Assembly (NCBI GenBank): GCA_025642065.1
Contig: JAODUP010000455.1
Span: 239,501-303,500 of the forward strand
Length of the DNA stretch: 64,000 bases
Direction: 5' to 3'
Source: Paralvinella palmiformis
Taxonomy: Eukaryota; Annelida; Polychaeta; Terebellida; Alvinellidae
Positions 25,601-41,227 of this stretch are shown in pieces. Numbering within the stretch: the first letter of the stretch is position 1; every line of letters begins with the position of its first letter. The notes under the pieces were generated by a model. The model worked only from the letters and a program-made list of their open reading frames with translations. It ran no database searches and had not been told where the DNA came from. The position numbers were made by a program, and so were the translations under genes.

Positions 25601-28600
25601 CGCACATTTACTGTACTGTGGTTTACCATCTCGGCTTCTGATTAAATTGATGTTAATTGGATTTACTTAATGTTAAATCCAATCATCATCAATTATGTAT
25701 GATCATCTGATGATGAAGCATTTCCTTTTGGTGTAGATGGGCTATAAGTTGGCACATTGTTTTCTGTCCACGTCCATCATATATCTGTAGTAGTATGCCT
25801 ACTAGTGGTGTTTTAGAAATGCAGGCTACCTTTTTCTTCATCTAACCTAAGATAGGTATAGCTAGGTATATGATGTTATTTAGAATGATTAATGTGATTG
25901 CTTTTGTACCTGACTAGTGTAAGGGGGGCTTTTACATGGTTTATGTCAATTTCCTTCTTTTTTAGTAAGTATTTTATATAGAACTATGATTGCATCTATT
26001 CACACATCAAATTGATCATGTGATTGAGATTTTGCTGAGTTGTTTATTTATATTTGTGTTCAAATTGACATTCTTTTCCCGCAATTCATATTGGCACAAT
26101 TGTGTTTATGTTTATATGTAAATTAGCATTATGGTCAAGTACTTCAGATATGATATTGCCTTCAAAAATAACTTTTTATGTTAAAAAAATAGTGCATATC
26201 ATCATGGATAACTAAAAAAATATATGCCACTGATACCGGTGGAAATTGTTTTAATACTCACTAAAGCACAGGAGAAAACAAGAAATTGTAGATTAAGGCT
26301 AATGAATATGTAATTTACTAAATATCCAGTTTGTTGCTTATCCAAACATAACTATTGACTAACAAAAAAACCTCTTTCTTAATAGATGGGCATTAAATTT
26401 AAGTATTAAAGTATAAATTCTAGCAAATATTGATCTACAGATTGCACGTAAACAGCCAAATATATTGACGTAGCTAAATCACAGAATCCATTATATAGGT
26501 GCCTATTTACCTATTTCAATTGTGGATCCCCATGGCTATATCATTATGTGTCCAATGTGCATGTGTGACCTGTGTCAAGGCTAAACAACTCAACATATTT
26601 CATTTACCGATGTGATGAATTCCTTAATGCTCTCCAATAAATTTCATAACTAAAAATAATAATACGTATAATATATATTTTATTATCAGATGTGGGTAAG
26701 AGTATTTTATTGGCCACTGTATATGATAGCTAAGGCTAAATAAAGCAGAAAGCCATATTATACAGTAGATAACAGACTGATACTCATTAGCCATTTACTG
26801 TAATGTTATAGTTGAAGATGAAGACAAACCATCGAGAAGGAAGGATGTGTTAGTGAGACGACGTGACTCGCGGCCGGAACGACGTGGCAAAGGTTACAGG
26901 ATGTTCGAAGAAGAAGATTCTGAGGAAGAATTGGTAGCTGAAGACACTACCAAGTAAGCCGTGTTACTTGTGAAGTGACTTGACAGAAGTATTACTTGTT
27001 CCAACAACAGTACTTTAAAATTTTAGTTTATCGAAAATATGTAGGGGCATTATTTATATGAGAATTATTCACTAACAGACACTAACAAGTACTGATGAGT
27101 ACAATAAAGGATACCATGCACCTGTAATCAAGCTGTTATTTTGGCCCTGTGATATTTACTTTTCTTTCCATAATATTTTTTATGGTCAGATGCTGCATAA
27201 ATTGTGTCTTAGCACATCACTAATTGAGTTAGATTGTTAAAAGCTTGTATTAAATTATTTTATTATTTTGGCTACAATTTTTGCTAGCTAAGTTTTTTGG
27301 ATATTAGTAGCTATCTTTCTACAATGGAAGATTTTTTGTCACATGTGATGTTATTTGATTACTTGTGACAGATGTTTATGTTCACTGCTCAGGTCTGTTT
27401 CTTTCTACACTGTTACTGTTGTCGGTGAATGTTATTCTAATGTTTAAGTAGTTTTTAGGTATCCATTGCATTAATTATCTTTTCTTGGGATATATTCCAA
27501 TAAATCACATTGCAAGGTAAACAAACTTTCATTCAATCCATTTTGAATTCATGAAGTCAAATAATTCTGATCTCTTTGTTGTAGGAGTCCATCTAAAATG
27601 AAGAAACACAGTAAACCGAGCTTCAAGTTTACGAAACGTGAAAAGTTTTATAAGCCAAAGGAAAAGGTGAGATGCATGTGTTTATATTTTTTTTCAGAGA
27701 CATTTACATGTACTTATTATTCAAGTACAATTTTATATCTGATAATGGTCATCCCTTATTTAATACTCACTCTAGAATCTAGGTGATCAAGAGTCTAGAT
27801 CATCTTTTTTTTTGTGGAATGGTATTTTACACAACTACATTGGCTACCTGTTAGACAACCTATCCATTTCAAGATTTTGTTAATAACTAATAAATCTATT
27901 AATGATATCGTGCCAGAATACCTGTGTGAACTGGTTTCCATTAGAAAGTCACCCCGAAAACTCAGGTCATCCAGTCAGATACTATTGCAGGTGCCAGTGT
28001 CTCGGCTCAAGTCATATGGTGATTGTGCGTTTAGTGTTGCAGCCCCCACTTTGTGGAATAGGTTGCCGGCAAATATTAGAAATGTGTCGTCTCTTGAAAA
28101 TTTTAAATCTCTTCTAAAAACACACCTATTTAAGGTTGCTTTCACAGATAAATAATTAGTATCTTTTAAATCATTACAGGGTTTTTACAGACATTATTTG
28201 GGGTATTATTATATTACATATTTTTTGTACAGCGCCTTTGAATGGCTCCTGCTAGTAAGGGCGCTTTATTAAATATACATTATTATTATTATTATTTGTT
28301 GTCTATTTGCCTAATACCTTTAGAAATTACTACCTTGAGCCAATTATATTTTAATATACAAGTAGACATGTATGAAAATAGACTACAAGATAGATAGATA
28401 GATAGAATAGAATATAGGTAGGTAGATAGAGACAGACAGACGGAGTGAGAGAGATAGAGCATTTTTTGTAGTATCCATCTTTAGTGAGAAATTATGAAGT
28501 TTCATTTCTTACTACAGTGTATTCATATTAAAGAGGACTAAAAGTCAGAAATAATTTTTTTCTTTTGAAATATACCCACAAACATTTGGTTCAACATATG

Positions 28601-31600
28601 TCAAACAAATAATACTAGTTGTTAATAAAATGTGAGTAAGCGGGTGAGTAAGGTACATCAATGAAAACAATACAACATAATAAAATCCAATTCAAAGTGC
28701 TGGTAAATCAACTATAACTTGTCTGCGAGCAGTGCTATTTCAAAGCCAGACACATCAGCTGCTCTTCTAGTCTGACATCACTGTGTGCAAGCCGCTTGTG
28801 ATCCAGTTATGATAGTGTAAACAAGGATCAATTCAAGTAAATAAAGTTACTGAAATGTCTAAAGAAAAGTCCACAGTGAAATTCCTCACAGAGATTATTT
28901 TGTACTTTTGTAACATGAAACATCTATGGAGCTGTGAGATTTTTGTAAATCAACTGATGAATGCATCAGTTAGCAGTAATTAATTGGTAGAAGTACAGTG
29001 GTTCTATCTCATTTAATCATTTAATAAAATTGATTGTTAAAGACCATCTCCAAGTAGAAACTGAGACTGTGACCACCCTCATATAATTTCAGCTCCATCT
29101 TTCCATACTATTCCCAGAGCACCTCCGTGGTCTAACGGTAGCATGTTGGACCACAGATCACTATCGCCCATGTTCGGATCTCCGCTTCAGCGTATCTGAA
29201 GGTTGTTTCATCTTTGAATTCACTTCATTACCTTTGGAGGTCACTCAGCCCATTTAGCCTACAAAAGTGGCCATAAAACACCAATCATCATCATCATCAT
29301 CATCCATACGATTCCCCCCCCCTCTCTCTCTCTCTGACACACAGACAGACACTAACTACCCTAACCATTACTAGCAGCAACCTATGAATAGTTTCCAGTA
29401 TACAGGATATGCCAAGAGACAAAGAATATCTACTGAAAATAAACAAAAATGGGTGAGAAAATTAAATTTGGTGAAATTAAGGGCTGCCAAGTGCTTATAT
29501 TTCTGGGAATTGACTAGGCATAGAAGTATTAACATTAATGAAAGATATAGATGTCAGAGCACTTGAAGCATAATAATAATAATAATAATAATAATAATTT
29601 GTTGTCTAAGTAATATCAAAGTATTTAAGTTTACCAACTAAAAACCAAGCATTTTGCTTAAAAGCATTTATAGTATGTTGTGGTCACTGGTGAATAGATA
29701 CTCTGGAAGATTGTATTATTATAATAATAATATTAACAATTACAACAACTATAAGTAGAATGATATTGCTAATACAACCCATCACAGATGGAGTAGTCAT
29801 TATCATACATCTGTTCAGTATTGTAATGTATGTGAAAAGAGTTGATATCAAACTGAGGCTGGCATTGATGGATCTCCAGTAGATTACACTGTTTTTATTC
29901 TTTATTTAGAATTTGTTGGAAGTAATCATTTGTCTTTACAATTCTCTAAGCCAGTTCATTCTGCTGTACGAGTTCATTATCATACATGTAGATGCATATG
30001 TCTGATGTATGCGATGCTTTTTTGGCCTTTTTTACTTTTTGATTACTGATAGTTTAAGTATAGGTGGAATGGTCAGAGACATTACTACACAAATACAGGT
30101 CTCGGCCACACTAACTGATGACTGAATATTTTCTTTTTGTGATTGTTGTCTTTGGGGATTTGACTTGCCCTATAGCTCTGAATATTAATAGGTTAATTCG
30201 AAAACGTCAAGGTAAACACCTTCCATCTTCTGTAATTATATCAGTGATAATTGTTGCTGAATAGGCAAATTTTATATTACTGTCTTTGGTAAATATTAAG
30301 CTACATTTATGATTTGTGAGTTATTTATATAACATGCAGTATGTATCTAATGGCTTATTGGATGAACATAGTAAAATTGTTTAAGTTAATTTTAAGACCA
30401 ATAGACAAAACAAATTAATTATTATAGACAATAAATTGTCTATTTTATTGATCGTTATCTCCTAAAAAATTGAAATGAGCATCCAGTTGAGTTGTAATGT
30501 TATTAACATTGTGAATTAATTAATTGATATTGTTGCAATTATACATGTATCTTCTCATATAATTCTAATATATTTTTAATTCAGTATTATTTGAAACGTG
30601 TGGATATGAATCAAAATATTGATGTAAATTAACATGCAACCATCACCCCAGACCTACAACTCCTGCAGTTTTATTTCTGTAACCAAATGTATTTTTATGG
30701 CACAACCATTTAGACTCTTTACACATATACTCCATAGGGATACAGTAGTTATATAATTATAGCAGCATGATTAATTTTTCAGTGTTTTGTTTGATATTAA
30801 TGCTTGACAGTATCCTGATGGAAAGTGATCGTGTTTTGATCCATTAAGTTCATGGAGGTGGTGAACTGTTGAACACGTTTAGCTAACACGTAGTTGGGGA
30901 AATGTTTTATTAATGAATATTTTTCATGGAAAATTTAATTATCTGTTTGAAGTATTGGTTCTATTAAGTATTCATATCCAAATTAAATCATTTCTTTGAT
31001 GACCTATATGACTACGCATCAAATGGTTGGCGGTAAAGTGCCTGAACAACACAAACTACTCATCTGGATTATATCTCGGGCTATTTTGGGAGCAGAATGG
31101 TGGCTTAAGGCGTTAAGCCTGCTGGGTTCTTCCAGCTGAGCTGTTTGTCCAGCTGTGTTGATATCAAAAACACATGGTCATCCACAGAATGTCCTTGATT
31201 TGTACATGCAGATTATAGGCTTGTCTGTATCTGGGTCATTGTATTCTGTATACAGACATATGGTGTATAGCTTATACCAGCAGTGAGTAAATCATAAGGG
31301 ATGGTCAGGTTGTTGATAACGTGATAGTTTAGAACTGGGCCTAAGTTAGACCTCATCTATGCGTTTTGCAATTTAGAACGTGTATATGTTACAGATAATC
31401 TGTATAATCAGGTAATAAGTATATTACCTAAAATATTCAGGTAATATGTGTATTGCTAACTGAGATGTAATACAAATTACCTGGAAATGTCAGGTAATAT
31501 ACATATTACGTGATTATACAGATTAACTGTAACACTCAAACATTCTGTGACTCAGAATCTGTGTCATCATTTCATTTATTTTTTCACTCCCCGGTTAATT

Positions 31601-34034
31601 ATTCGTATTATTTAAACTAAATAAATGAAAATGTTTTAGATTGAGTCCTCTAATCATGCTATCGTGAATTTAGCTAAATATTGTAATTCATATCCGTTGT
31701 ATAAAGTTTACCAAAAGTAGTATTGCAAGTAAGATTTTCTTAGTGTTAGATTGTTGGGTGTGGGGGAGGGAGTGACTTGACAGGAGATTGTTGTGGTGTG
31801 TCCATGTTTCCGGTCACTGCCAGGAGTGATTTCTGGCTTTCATTGGCTAGTTGATAACAAACTATTGAGTCAGTGACTACGTAACAGAATGTCTGGCCAG
31901 GAAACAGAACAGCCAATTAAATAATTGGTTACTTGACCGGTATTACACACCGGTACTATTAGATCATTGTACATGTGTATTATATACAGTGCTTAGCTAT
32001 TTGATCAATGCGTGCATTAATGGGCCATTATCACTGTGTATTGTATCAGTTAATGGTCTATTGATAATAGACTAAGTGATCGGTGATTTAATTATTTCAT
32101 CATTACTAAATACCCCATTACTAATCACTGACAGTAATTATGCTATTTGAAAACCGTCTATTAAAGAATTTATCAATTTAAATATGAATCTGTTGGTGAT
32201 TATGAACTTTCATAATGCCATAGCAGTATCATTCAGATAGGCCCTGTTTTTCGGACTTGAGAATACATCTGTATCCGTGAACATGGTAAATATTTATAAT
32301 TCATGTATCATAGTCCTTTTCAGTATTTGGATATGAAACAGGTGTCTAGGTGTTTACCTCTATTGTCTGTTATCAGATTTCTTCAACTTTTTGCTGTCAC
32401 CGAGAAACCAAAATCCCAACCACTCTATCCTTTGTTAACTGTTCATCACTGAAATTTGTCCATCGTGTTATTTACCAAACGTTGCAGAAAACATAATATT
32501 TAATAATTACTATATTTAATACTGGAGTTATGAGGTGTTGCCTTTTGGGGGAGATGCTGTGTAGATACTCTATCTGACAGTGACAGTATAACTCCACACA
32601 ACCTGATAGTGAGCAGTAACTATTTGTTATTGATTTACCAGCCATTTAGGTGTCATCCTTTATCCTGTCAATATCTGACCATATGTGGCGGATAGTATGT
32701 GACAACGGTTATCGTTGGTGGCAACACGTTTTTGGCCATCAACTCTGTTTACCATGCTGCAGATAATTAGGATATGCGTTATAAAGTAGCACGAGGATGA
32801 GTTGAATGCGTTGTACTCCTATGGGATTCAAGAAGTAGCGCGTTATCGACTTTGCCTAATTTTTAATACATTAATTAATATTCATGTACTCTACAGTGAT
32901 GATATGGTTATTCCAGGATATTGTTGTTATTCAGCTGTTATTTTTAGCAGCCTCTAAGGGTCGTTGTCACAATACTAATACCTACGTTGTGCTGAATAGC
33001 TGATGTGAGCTATAAATCATTTGACTGGGAAAATCAATGGAGCTGTATCATTGATCATTATGGATCCAGAGAAACACTGGATGTCTGATCTCATAACAGC
33101 TATTACTGACACAGGGGCAGCTGTAATAATATGAGCCGATCGCCGTTTGTCGCATAGCGTTTTTGCATTATAAAGGGGGGTCGTATTGTTTGTTGATCAG
33201 TGTTTAAGCCATAGTAGTTTTTGCTGGTGTTAGATTTCATCCACTTGACTCGCATCCTGTCACTTACTGATTTGATTAGATTTATCTTGGTGAAGTGTAT
33301 TTGTTCATTGCTGGCCTTTGTAGTGCTAAAAAACCCAACTTGGCAACGTAACAGCAGCTCAGCATTATCTGTAGAATCTAACTGTATACTTTCCTGTACC
33401 ACTTAATGTAGTGTTGGTTTAGATGGATTGACACTTAGTTAATGTGCATCAAGTAAACACTAAACTTAGGCTAAAGAATTACCTATAATTATTTCCAGGT
33501 AATTATTAATGTGTGAGATATCTACTCTGTTGGCATACCTTACTCAAGGAATGCCCACTTGTCTTATATTAGTTATAATAAGCTCAGCTATTACGCGAAG
33601 TTAGGTGCATCCTGCCTTAAATGCCCTGATGTAGCCATCTTGTATTTCTGGTATTTCTGGCCCTTGGATCGCATGATAATGCACTTGGGCAAAACATGTG
33701 AGACTGACATGCTGTATTTTTATTAGCAGTTACTTCCACTAAAGCGCTGAGAGATGATGAATTATCGTTTCGGCAAATGACATTATTATTCATGGAACCC
33801 GTATTATACAACATAATGGCACCTTACTTCCATTAGCCCTACGACCATTACAACCCAAAAGAGGATAAGAGTTTGACAAATATTGTGTGCTGCTTGGACA
33901 TATTGACCGGCAGGCTTCAGGTCACATGATGCTGTCATCACCATGGAAACATTTATAATGAGTAGATTATCATGTCAGGTGCTAATTAAGAAGTTAGTTT
34001 GATTGCTCTAATTATCCAGGATCAAATGAGTTTG

Positions 34035-34073
<39 letters not shown>

Positions 34074-36760
34074 GTGCGTGCATGCGTGTGTATATGTGTG
34101 TGTGTACCTTACTTGATTAATGTGAAGGTAGATGTTGACCTGGATTCTGCTAGTTGAAAACTCTACTCTGAATATAATGGAGTACCAAAAAAACATGTCT
34201 TTTATTGGGGAAGAAACAACCGGCAGTAAAGTCTGATGGTCAGCGGCTAGAATTGTGGAAGTGTGTTACTTAGTGTATGAAATAACATCTATCCTTTCTG
34301 TCAGATTATTACTGTGTTCATGGAGCATTTTATGGACATTGTACGGTGTCTGGTAGAATCAAAGTGGAGCGGACTTATCCAGTGACACACATAGTATATA
34401 TATGTATGTGTCATTGTCTGTCAGGCTGCTTACGTAGAGCACACAAATGAAATTGCCTGGCTGTGGCCAGGAATGTTATCAGTTCTGGCATTAGACAACT
34501 CCGATGTGATCCTTCCCATCCAGCGTTGTGCCTATAAGATGTAGTGCGACTCGAAGACTATGATCTCTTGATCGTTCTCAAATTATCATACTCGACTGGC
34601 CAAGGTTGCGCCGTCTTGCCTCGATTGGTCACTAGTAATTACGCCTGACACGGCGAACGCATCCCGGAGCGGGCAATGAGTTACATGAATCTCAGTTGTT
34701 TCTCCGTCCAGGACAAGGAACGAGATGTACACCAGCAGTATGGCAGCCAGCCGCAGGGCCGCGAACAAGAGAAGTCTGCTGACAAACACGACAAGAGTGA
34801 CACCCACAAGGATGGCAAGAAGAAGGAAGAAAAACTGAAATGGCGAAAGAGGAAGCTGCTTGGTCCTGGTGTTGGTGGCGGTCTACAAAAAACGGAGCAC
34901 AGAGTCATAGGAGGTGAGTTTTGTTTTGTTTTAATCGCACTTGAGGCATTGATGTGAGAAGATCTGATGTTCTTAGAATGACGTAATGATGCACAGATTA
35001 TTTTGAGGTAAAGATCCACCGATTATTTTGATGTAGAGATCCATAGTTTCTTTTGGCGTAAAGATCCACAGTTTCTTTTGTGCATCAAAAGTTTTAAGAT
35101 AATCTTGTTCAAATCAGATTGACTGCTTTATTGTTAAATTGTGAGGCATGTGCATGTTGAAAAAACCTCCAGTTCTGCTGAATCGGGAATAGACCGGTAT
35201 TTAGGTGCTTCAGGGTGTTTGTTACTGGAGTCTGGCTAAATTGAGGAAAGTAAGCAGAATTTATATCCAAACAGGTTGGTCTGAAAGGGTTAACATGACA
35301 CAAAGTGTGATGAGCCAAGTGGTTGTTAAAGTAAATCATGATGTGTGGTAATGTCTGATGGTGTATTCTATGGTTAGACGTTCAGGCCTTGTTATATGCG
35401 ACATGTTCTGAAATCAATAACAATCAAATGTTATCCTCAATTGTCGGTGTCCTCATAGTATACATTAGCCTTCAAACTTTAAGCCATAAGGCTCGTGGGT
35501 TGCCCAGTGGTGGGTTGCATAATTCTGTGTCGGCGCTATTTGCCCTATCTGTCTGCTGGCTTTGTGGCCGTACATGTACCAGTTGGGATAATAAATCATT
35601 GTAATATCGGTTCCACTTAGTGGTGTGGGACAATATCTAATGGAAGGTGGGGGAGTCTGTAGGAAGGTGGATCTCCAATTGTGCATGTATGTGGGTGGGT
35701 AGATATTTTTGTGTGTGTGGGTGGATTTTGTTGTTTGGTTCATTGGATTGAGTGAGTGAATGAGTGAGTGAGTGGGTTGATGTGAGTGAGTGAGTGGTTG
35801 AGTGAGTGAGTGAGTGAGTGAGTGAGTGAGTGAGTGAGTGAGTGAGTGAGTGAGTGAGTGGTAGGTGGTGGTGGTGGTGGTGGTGGTGGTGGTGGTGGTG
35901 GTGGTGGTGGTATGATCAGTCAGTAGTGAGTGAGTCATGAGTGAGTCAGTGAGTGAGTCGTGAGTGAGTGGAATTAGGTGGACACATGGAAAAATAAGCC
36001 AATGGCAAACGGCATCGTCAGCCTGTGTTGTGTCATAAAACACAACAATATTGATATTGGGTAGATTGGTGTTTTAGTGGCTACTGGTATTGCTGATATT
36101 GGCCACATCAGATGTGATATTAATGATTGTTGTTTTACATTTTACTGATGTAGCCGTTTTTTCTTGTATTAGATGTTGTGTGCACTTGTTATACTCATTT
36201 TAAAATTTACAAATGCTGATGGATTTGTTTTTAATTTATTTGGAATTTTTTTCTTTTGAACACGATTACATTTAGTTTTGGATTACTTAAAGGACAACAG
36301 TACAAAATTTTATTAATTTTTCAACTTTGTTGGCACACAGATTTCTGTTTAACTGTGTGGACGCATTATTTTTTAACTCTAAATTGTTAGTTGTTTGCTT
36401 ACGTCTAAGGTTCAGACCTTTGCGTGAATAGAGACAATGATGTCAGTATATGACACAAAGCCATCAATCTCAGTACAAAGTCTGTTTATATTGTAAACCC
36501 TTCTCCCAGGTGTAGGTCTTTATCTACTTGTATATGACATGACTGGCTCAGTTCCCATGTGGCAAATGACACACTACTTAACGTAGTATATCCTTTGGTT
36601 TATTGGAGAATGCATTGGCAGTCCCTTACATACAGTGAAATATAGTGCTAAGATGGTTTTTTTTTCATGCCCCATTATGTTAATGATTATAATAGCAATA
36701 ACAGGCCATTTCTGTTGAGTCATTTAGAATTGATAATGTATCATGATCTGTGTGTATGCG

Positions 36761-36802
<42 letters not shown>

Positions 36803-37075
36803 TGTCTGTAAATAAAAGTGAATGTATGTGTGCATGTTTGTCAGTGTGTTCGCCAAAAAATTCTGACACAAGTCTTAGAAGGTGGTGAATATGACATTGA
36901 GACTATGATTGAGACTATTTCTGATCAAACCTACAAAACATAAATATGATGAAATAGCATAACGTGGAACTGGACTAGCTATTTGCCTTCAGTTATATTA
37001 CATCAGCAGTCTTATTGGCATTGACTAATGTCATGACTTACGAATAGTACCAAACTGATCAAGTCCTAGATGTTG

Positions 37076-37107
<32 letters not shown>

Positions 37108-37132
37108 ATATATATATATATATATATATATA

Positions 37133-37185
<53 letters not shown>

Positions 37186-37978
37186 TTATAGGATTTACTC
37201 CCTCAACTAAATGACCAATATCCGCCAAGTTAACCTACAGATGATCAAAGCTCTACCTTTTAACAATGCCATTGCATGGACAGTCAATAGTGTAGCTTGA
37301 TAATAATGTGTATCCAGTGCATAATTTCCTTTTAATCAGTTATAAAATAACAGTTTTTGTGTGTGTTTTATACTAAGAACAAATCAAATAATACTGAGGG
37401 TGATTAACCTGGATAACCACTTGTGTGAAGTTACAATATGGAGATCATACATTACAGTTATGAACAATTTCTGTTTTCAATACAAGTTATCACTATTATT
37501 ATTAAAACCAGTAATGGATCAGATCTGTTGCATTTAGGATTAATGCAACATAATCAGGTGTAGCAAAAATATGGCCCTTGTTCAGTAAACTTGAAACAAC
37601 CAAACTTTGTTTGAAGTGGGATATATATTTTATTGATGATTTTATTTTGGCAGATATATGCTTTATTAAGATGCATTTATTAGTCAATACCGTCATTCGA
37701 TCCCCACCAATGAATGAACTGCCGTTTTAGTACTGCAAAATGATCCTAGAATTTCTAATACATATTATATATGGAAACATTTATGTTGGACCTTTTTCTC
37801 ACAACATAAAGAGTATAATATCTTTTACAGTATTCACTTAGGATGATGCTTGATTGCAAGTTCATATACTTATGATCCTCTTCTACCAGAAAGCTGTCTT
37901 GTATTACGAATGTAAATCAATCCAGGAAGATCTAATGGTCTGGATGTTGTTTCACATCACCGGATTTGCCTTCATCAT

Positions 37979-38035
<57 letters not shown>

Positions 38036-41000
38036 AGCTGGCATAAATCACTATTGTCTACTACTAACAGTCTACAGGGTATCTATTTACAATTCCAGAG
38101 TAAATAAAGTAGAAGGATCAGATGGGTGTCAGTCAGTACTAGGCTTACTTTTCCTGTCCCTATTGGCAGCAATAAATGCTGAGTCAGCAAGTTATATAAA
38201 TGTTTCTGTCCGTTCTGAATAACTGCTCTGTATTTTAAAAACTGTAATCAAACTTCCACAGTCGCTGGATAGTGAGACGTTGATGGTTGTCATTTACATA
38301 GATAGTTAGTCTGTCTATGAATTGATGTCAGAGATTATCATAACGAAATGACATTGTAGAGACAAAGATAGCCCTTTTGGAGTGTTTGTTACATAACTGT
38401 ATTACTTTTAGTGTGGCTTAAGAGGTTAACCGTTATACACACGCATATCATGAAGCTATTTCCCGGGTCAGTTAGTCTCACTCCAGGGCTCCCCACCCCC
38501 CTCATAGTCCATTTCTTGCCATGGTGAAGGGACTTGTATGCCTCAGTGACCCAAAGAGCTATGTCCGCGGGTGCTTTGTTTTCTGTTAGGGACACCCAAA
38601 CTGGACTGATCAATGGGTAGATGCGAGACTGATGTGGACTACGGGTAAGGTAACCCGAATAGAAACCTTAAGTGCTGAAGTCAGAGGTATTGGGCCAATA
38701 CATTACCATGCATCAACAGCTATAGGTGAATGAAAAGAAGAAGAAGACTCCATGGCTCCTTATTATACACCGACCTCTCACCAGCCACCAAATAATTGTA
38801 TTAATTTGGTCTTCTGTGTTGCTGTTGCTTTGATTAAACTTCTGACATTCTTTGGTTAAATGTTATCAGCAATCAAGTAGTCCCTTACTGAGCCTCTGTT
38901 CCTAATCCAACCCTGTTCTCGTTTAATGGGTCCCTTGTCCTGTGGCTGAATCAGGACATTCCTCTGGTAGGCATAGCCTCTCCCCTCAGAGCTTCCTTTT
39001 CACCAATGAGTTCCACTATCAGATATTCTTGTCAATCACTTAGCTAGTAATACAGGGCTTTCTTTTTCTGTAGCCAGTTTTATTTCTTGTTGGTAATTTT
39101 TTGTAGGCAATCTATTCCTTTTGTAGCTAGTAACTTATGTATATAGCAGCCAGGTTTATTAATGGGTGTTTATTTTTAATCAACAGCCATACTATTGCCA
39201 GATCATTATTTTAATGGTTGGGTAATTTGTTTAATCACAAATGATGACTGCCTGTGTAGGCTAACTTGATGTTTATAGCAACACTTCTGAGTCTGACCAT
39301 CCTCAATGAGTCACCTCACTGTCTTCAACTAAACTGACATAACAATTCCAAATCAGCTTATCAACCATATTGATTAAAATGCTATTTTTGAACAACCCAA
39401 AACTGAAAGGAGTGGAATTTTTTGGTTTTTGTATTATCCCCTTAGGCACAGAGCTCTGTTGGCATGCTTTTTCACATCTGAGTATCATTTATGTTGCAGA
39501 TCCACAGAAGCAGCCAAAACCAATATTTGGTGTGCCTTTAGCTGTAGCTGTGGACAGAAACAAGAGTCATGATGGAATACAGCTACCTGTAATCTTCAGA
39601 GAATGTGTTGATTATATAGAAGAGTTTGGTAGGTATGCTGTAATAAGTCTACCTGTGCTGCTTGTTGTCATAAACGAGATTTAGCCATTCATTAAAGATA
39701 TCATGCTGTGCCATTCAAACATAAGTGTTTAATATATTCTAATAATTATCATACTACTATTAGGCTATTATTAGCATCCAAGCAGCATATCATAGCTATT
39801 AATTGGTAGGTAAAAAGGATTTAATTTTATGGAGGAATTAAACCCAGAAAGCTCTACTCTAATGAAGTCAATGAGGTAATTTGTGTAAACCTTCTGTGCC
39901 GCTAGTTAACCTAATCATTATAAAACATTTTCAGAAAACTCCCAGGCTGCTGCCACTACTGTTGATGGATAGTTGGTGTGCATGTGTGTGTGTGTGCGTG
40001 CGTCTGTGTGTGTGCGTCTGTCTGTGTGAGACCATTCCAGGGAGAGAGAGAGAGAGAAAGAGAAAAAATATATGCAAAACTTTCAGTTCTAATATTTCAT
40101 ATTTAAATGTTTTGTAGGTTTAGCATGCGAAGGAATCTATAGAATTTCTGGAGTAAAGTCCAAGGTGACGGCCTTAAAGGATCAGTATAACCAGCATATC
40201 CCTGTATATCTACATGAACATGAGCCTAACATTGTTGCTAGTCTGTTAAAGCTGTTTCTCAGAGAGCTGCCAGAGCCTGTACTTACTAAGGAACTGATGC
40301 CAAAATTTGAAGAAGCATCAGGTATTTGCTTTTTAGTGTTTTCTTTATTTGTTTGTTTAAATTAATCTTGTTATATCAGTACAATACTACTGTGTTGCAG
40401 TTGATAGCACACTGCAGTATATCAGCTATCATATGTGCTTATCAATTTGTACATAATGATCATTTCAAAGGAAATTGTCTCAAACTTTTGTATTAGTTGA
40501 ATGACCAAACATCATTTACTGAAGAACTCCTCCCCACTCCAAAAAAAACCAAAGCATTAATGTTTGCCCTGTTTGAGATACACGCCACTATGTGCAATGT
40601 ATTTGTACATATCCATAATAAGACTATATTTAATGTAATATCACAGAATTCCATTTAAATGCCATCACAATTCATTTTGGACAGTCACATCTTTTGATTA
40701 AATAACCTTTGGAAAATTAAAAGTCCACTTTTGCTCTATTGTGCCTGATGCTATTTTTTTGCCACTTAAAGTTTATTTCGCCAAAATACCTGGCCACGTT
40801 ACTATACCCAAACACCTACCATTTATAAAATGGCCATCTGCTAAGTTCATATGTGAATCTTTTATGATTATATAAAGGATGACATGTGATATGATTGTGC
40901 CCATGGTAATGTTTTATTAAATATGACATGTTACTGTACATACATCTGTTCATGTAAATTCTTTATTCCCATAACAATTCGGATTGTTTGTCAGTCAATA

Positions 41001-41180
41001 AATGCCATTAAATATTTTTGCATGCAAAAGTTTATCTTGATTAAGATTTGTTGGCTGGAGTCTATCATACTCTCATCTTATATAAAAGCATATATCTGGT
41101 AGTGTTCATGAATGTATACTTTATATATTTAACCAGTTTTTGGTACCTATTTTGATAGCTACTGAATAAATAATGGTGTG

Positions 41181-41227
<47 letters not shown>

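Noticed and set aside
33103..33402. 99-codon minus-strand open frame in RALBP1 intron 3
   Set aside because: It overlaps another open frame on the plus strand, shows no family motif and no splice context.
35465..36043. 192-codon minus-strand open frame
   Set aside because: It is the translation of GTGA and GGT repeats (Thr runs and HSLT repeats), with no splice or homology support.
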